Source: Metopolophium dirhodum (Eukaryota; Arthropoda; Insecta; Hemiptera; Aphididae). Taken from it: DNA of 64,000 nucleotides. Below, in pieces: positions 59,790 through 64,000 of this stretch. Each line of letters opens with the position of its first letter. Position 1 is the stretch's first letter. The position numbers were made by a program, and so were the translations under genes. Under the pieces are notes generated by a model that saw only the letters and a program-made list of their open reading frames with translations, was not told where the DNA came from and searched no databases. Location: the NCBI RefSeq assembly GCF_019925205.1, contig NC_083562.1:10974001-11038000 (forward strand). Direction: 5' to 3'.

Positions 59790-62219
59790 ATGAATATAAT
59801 ATTCTCGTTTGCTGTGATAGCATATACATGCACCACCGTAAACGGAAATGTGTATTTCCATGCTAAAAATCGAAATAATGAGTGGTGGTCAAACACAATA
59901 ACATATCAAGTGTATCCAAGGTCATTTAAAGACAGTGACAATGATGGTATTGGTGATTTAAAAGGTATTTATATAATTTTATGTCGATTTATTATTATTT
60001 ATTTTATTCAAAATGTTCAGGTATTATCCAAAAACTAGATCATTTTGTTGATCTCGGTATTGAGACTTTATGGATTGGTCCACTTTTCAAATCACCTATG
60101 GATGATATGGGATATGATGTTGAAGACTATTATAAGATAGATCCTATATTTGGAACAATAACTGATTTTGATGAACTTGTATTAGAAATGAAGAAACGAA
60201 GTAATTGTTATTTATTAGTAATGACTAATCTGAAGATTAACAGCATATTACATGACGTAATAGTTTACTGTAAACATATATTTTTTAGATCTTAAATTAG
60301 TAATAGACTTTATACCTAATCATTCAAGTTATAAATGTGAGTGGTTTAAGAAATCAATTGAAAGAGAAGACAAATACACAGATTATTACGTTTGGCGTAA
60401 CGCATCAAACCAAGATGAAGTTTTAAGAAATTCAACAATAAAACCAAAACCTCCAAATAATTGGGTAAATAACATATTTTTGAACTTAAAATTCCTAATA
60501 TTAAAATATTAAATAATATTGTAATTTTAAAAGCATTTTATCAAATGTTAATTAAATGAAAAGTATAGACATTTACAAAATGGTAATAACTTAGTTTTAC
60601 CAACCTTATCATGTGAAATAGTTTTTATTAATATTCATAAGAATTTTTAAATTAAAAATAATTTACTTTATTAAATCTTGAATGAAAATCAATTTTTACA
60701 CAGTTGAGTATGTTTGGTGGTACTAGCTGGACATGGAATAAAGAACGACAACAATTTTATTTACATAAATTCAGTTCAAAACAACCTGACTTTAATTTGA
60801 GAAATCCAAAAGTTCACAAAGACATTTTGGTAAGTAATTAAAATATAATTGATAGGATTAAATGAAGTTGTTTTGCCTTATAGAAATGGAAAATAAATAA
60901 AATAAAAGAATAAGTAATAACCTACTTGATTTTTGTTCTAATTTTCGTTCTAATTTTCAATATGTTTTTTTTTTATTATTCGACAATTTAACTATTTTCA
61001 ACACAATATATTGAAGATTTCGTTGCTATTCGGTATTTTGATGTTTTATCTATTTAGTCTTGGAATTTGGTATTTATTTTAGATCCATTTACTGAAACGA
61101 ACCTGTTCGGTATTATACTAGAAATGCAAAACGTAAAGTTAGTACCTATGTAAGTGTTTGTATGGTAAAAACAACGAGTTATTTCTATATTTTATCAGTA
61201 TTCATTAATTGTACACTTTCGTTCAAGAATATATTTGCATTTTGGATGGATAGAGGTGTTATTGGATTCCGAATTGACGCTACTAGACAGTTATATGAAA
61301 GTGATTTATTCCTTGATGAACCTTGTCTAATGAGCGACTACGAATGTACAATAAACTTTCATAGTTTAAATCATATTTATACTCAAGATCAACCTGAAAA
61401 CATTGAAATTGTAAGAGAATGGAGAGAATTCATCGATAATTATACGAGAAATAAAAACATCCCATTCTCTAGGTAAATCATATTCGGTGAATGTAATTTT
61501 AAAAGTAGCAACTTAGGTTTGCTCTATCGAGTTTCGCAATAATTTATTAAATAATTTTTTTATTTTAACAGTTATATAGGCACCGAAGCCTACGCACCGA
61601 TAGATGTATTAATGCAATACTACGGCAATTCAACGAAACCTGGGGCTAATGTACCATTTAACCTTAGATTAATAAGAAATGTGGATAAAAGTAATATAAT
61701 TGAATCCATAGACAAAATTGTTAAAGATTGGCTAGATAATATGCCTGAAAATCAGGTGGCTAATTGGGCGGTAAGTACTCTAAAATATAAAAATTTAAAA
61801 AAAATACTAAATGTGACGTTTAAAATAAAATATGATAAAGGTACAGACATTAATAAATAATCTTATTGTATTAAATACCATACAATATTACTTCAATACA
61901 TTTATTTACACGTTTGTAAATATTTTTCAATTATTCAAAGACATATAATTGTATATCATACATTTTTTTAAGATGGAAAATCATGACAACCCAAGAACAC
62001 CAACCAAATATAGTCCTGAAATGGCGCCACTCTTTACAGCTTTGAAATTATCACTCCCTGGTATAGAAATTACATACTATGGTAGCGAAATTGGCATGGA
62101 AAATACTTATGTGAGACCAGACCAATCACAAGATCCTAATTATGTGGGAGGTAAAAATTCCGGTCGATCCAGAGATAATGAAAGGTGTCCAATGCAATGG
62201 GATAGTTCAATAAACGCAG
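59790..62219 (+). CDS. Gene E: GH13 alpha-glucosidase, exons 1-7 intact, 3' part damaged or outside
   Basis: Exons: 59790-59964, 60021-60200, 60289-60464, 60704-60829, 61228-61472, 61572-61770, 61973-62219, each with GT-AG borders and open frames in the family phases. They encode about 449 aa. The signal peptide starts MNIIFSFAVIAYTCTTVNG, nearly as in D. Motifs: DFIPNHSS, QPDFNLR, GFRIDATRQLYE with nucleophile D236, GTEAYAP with acid/base E306, and ENHDN with D372. The catalytic barrel is therefore complete. The next visible exon, 63802 onward, is mutated (separate entry), so the C-terminal domain and any GPI signal are unconfirmed. Intron 1 is only 56 nt. Either the gene has recently died, or it splices to an intact exon 8 beyond the window. 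Confidence 0.85.
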
Positions 62220-62630
62220 GTACAATATAATTACACATGAACATTTTGCATACATATTCTTTGAGTCTCGGAGAGCATTTATAGCTTTATGGTTCTTCAA
62301 CCTATATTGGTTGCTATAAGGTGGTGCAGTTGGTGGCTCACACCGGAATTCAGTTTTGGATCGTGAAAATCGAATATTTTTTTTTCTCTTATAGTATTAC
62401 ATAAAGCAAAGAGACTTTTATATTATAATCTTTAAGATATTAAAATATAAAGAATATAAAAATAAAGGTATGTTGTTGCATATAATTATATAAGTATTGA
62501 TATGTATACTCAAAAACAACTCAACCGATATTGACTAAATTCACTGAGATTGTTCTTAGATATTTTATTAATATGTAAAAAGTAGTTTTAACCACGTTTA
62601 AAAATATACCAAGTGATTTATTCAATTACA

Positions 62631-62846
62631 GTGGCGGAACGAAATTGTGAAGGTTTTAAAGCATAATATTGTACATATATTTTAAACATTTTTACCACCG
62701 CCTTCATTGAAAGAAAATAAGCGGCAGGGGCCATTAATATTTATTAATTATGATATTTGAGTTGACATTGTACGATTATGCATTCACCCAACCATTTCAG
62801 ACATGAAGCAATTGCTTTAAATAATCCTATGTTCCGCTGCCACATT
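62631..62846. repeat. Possible MITE in intron 7 of gene E
   Basis: CAGTGGCGGAACG near 62631 and TGTTCCGCTGCCACATTG near 62830 form short imperfect inverted ends. The stretch between is non-coding as far as I can see. No clear duplication, so the call is weak. Confidence 0.3.
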
Positions 62847-62946
62847 GGACCAATCCGGCATAGGCCTATCCCAGTAGAATTAGTTCCCAAACGTTATACA
62901 CCGACGCTGAGCCGATTTGGCTGTTATGGAGATACATACTCTAAAA

Positions 62947-63541
62947 TAGTGTTGGGAATAGATAACTAAAAATATATCTAGATAAGAATAAAGATAACAT
63001 AAATGTAATTTATCTAGATAAAGATAAATACAACTATACATTTATCTAGATAAATATCATTTTTTTACACTTATTTTTTAGTATTTTTGTAATATTAGAT
63101 TTATATCAATATAATGACATAATATTTATAATAACAACGAATTGAGCCTTTGAAATACAGTTCTATGAAGTTAATTTTAATTTATTTTTATAATGGATGG
63201 GGAAATAAACCTATACCTAATTAATTTTATTATGCTTATTATGGCTAGTAGAAAACGATGTATAGTGCAAGCCCGCATGCAGGTTCTCGTATTATCGTAA
63301 TATTGTCGTTGGCAATAATAACAAGAAATATATTCTTCTAATTTTATAAATAGTTTATATAATATTAGGATTTTAATAACATTGGTTTTATAATTTTGTA
63401 AGGGCTCTATAATATTTATCTAGATAAGCCCATTTTTTTATCTAAGCTAAACATTAGATAAATCGTAACATAATAATTATCTATATACTTTAAAAGACAA
63501 TTTATTTCAAAAAAATCTTATCTAGATAATTCCCAACACTG
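62947..63541. mobile_element. hAT-like MITE with TTATCTAGATAA arrays in intron 7 of gene E
   Basis: The ends TAGTGTTGGGAAT and ATTCCCAACACTG are inverted repeats, flanked by TCTAAAA at 62940-62946 and 63542-63548. The duplication is 7 bp, or 8 bp with one mismatch. Many ATCTAGATAA palindromes near both ends look like transposase-binding arrays. A related right end lies at about 56755-56900. No transposase frame. Confidence 0.75.
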
Positions 63542-63801
63542 TCTAAAACTGAGACACACCTTTATAGGGCCATGATTCATGAGTTCTTTTTTCCTGGACA
63601 AAGTCTGGTTATACGCAGCAAATCATACACATTTTAAATTTGAATATACAAGTATGGAAAAATTATAAAATATACGGTTATCAATTTAATCCATCTCAAA
63701 TGATAAGGTCTTAAATGTATAATTTTGTAATCTAAAAATGCACAAATTATATTTTAATTTAATTTTTAAACATTCACAAGCCATAGTAATTCGTTTTAAA
63801 G

Positions 63802-63990
63802 GTTTCAATAAAAAAAAAATGCATAGTTATTCTTAACCGAACCTTTCAGTACAAATAATATAAACTAAATATCGAATCACATAAGAAAATACAAACTGCA
63901 ATTTTTACAAAAAAATTCTCGACTTTGGAATATCCGATTCATTTAAAAATAGTGTTACCAACATTGGTTACAGAAATTTAAGAGACTTCT
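63802..63990 (+). pseudogene. Decayed exon 8 of gene E (GH13 C-terminal domain)
   Basis: The acceptor TTTTAAAG and the first codons match exon 8 of C and D, and the stretch ATAATATAAACTAAATATCG still aligns with it. But the frame hits TAA at 63834-63836, 11 codons in, and small deletions (for example the AGTAACTAT block seen in D) shift the frame afterwards. An A-run near 63810 could hide a sequencing error, but several separate lesions make real decay more likely. Confidence 0.75.
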
Positions 63991-64000
63991 CTCTCTATAT

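Noticed and set aside
61162..61227. An ATG upstream of exon 5 of gene E as a gene start
   Set aside because: It is intron sequence; the family acceptor and phase place exon 5 at 61228, giving the conserved FWMDRG block directly.
1..64000. A wholly new defence, phage, CRISPR or biosynthetic system
   Set aside because: I looked for arrays, operons and unfamiliar gene neighbourhoods. The window holds one known enzyme family plus transposable elements; the novelty, if any, is in the cluster's anchor types, mosaicism and repeats.

Overview
This window is animal nuclear DNA, most likely from an aphid or a closely related sap-feeding hemipteran. It is strongly AT-rich and intron-rich. It carries many short DNA transposons, SINE-type retroposons and Helitron-like ends. 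Its only recognisable protein-coding genes are secreted maltase/sucrase-type alpha-glucosidases of glycoside hydrolase family 13 (GH13). The aphid assignment is an inference from gene content and repeat style; no species is claimed.

All genes lie on the plus strand, head to tail. Gene A (119-7502, 588 aa) and gene B (11348-18274, 589 aa) form a first pair. About 21 kb without a recognisable gene follows (18275-39406), filled by repeats and one GC-rich island near 30 kb. A second group follows: gene C (39407-43998, 626 aa), a broken copy (45365-46735), gene D (49400-55901, 622 aa) and gene E (59790 to at least 62219). The only exon 8 of gene E visible before the window ends is mutated. The four complete genes each have ten coding exons with the same intron phases (1,1,0,0,2,0,1,2,2). 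I joined the exons by hand; every joined frame is open and each total is divisible by three.

All intact copies keep the GH13 catalytic triad: an Asp nucleophile in GFR-F/I-D, a Glu acid/base, and the Asp of NHD. The two groups differ at the C terminus. A and B end soon after the last beta-domain and look soluble. C and D carry an extra Ser/Asn-rich spacer and a hydrophobic tail typical of a GPI-anchor signal, so they are probably held on the gut cell surface. In a phloem feeder such enzymes would hydrolyse sucrose and oligosaccharides and transfer glucose units, which lowers gut osmotic pressure. That role comes from family knowledge and was not observed here.

The spaces between and inside the genes record the cluster's history. 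Gene D's upstream region and first exon resemble gene E, while its later exons and 3' flank resemble gene C and the broken copy, which suggests a mosaic. Two tRNA-like SINEs with perfect target-site duplications sit in introns of A and B. A SINE whose head resembles 5S rRNA sits in an intron of A. hAT-like MITEs, a long foldback element, a 36-bp palindrome with an 8-bp duplication, a Jockey-like LINE fragment and several Helitron-like termini were also found. I saw no CRISPR array, operon, bacterial insertion sequence or intact rRNA/tRNA gene.
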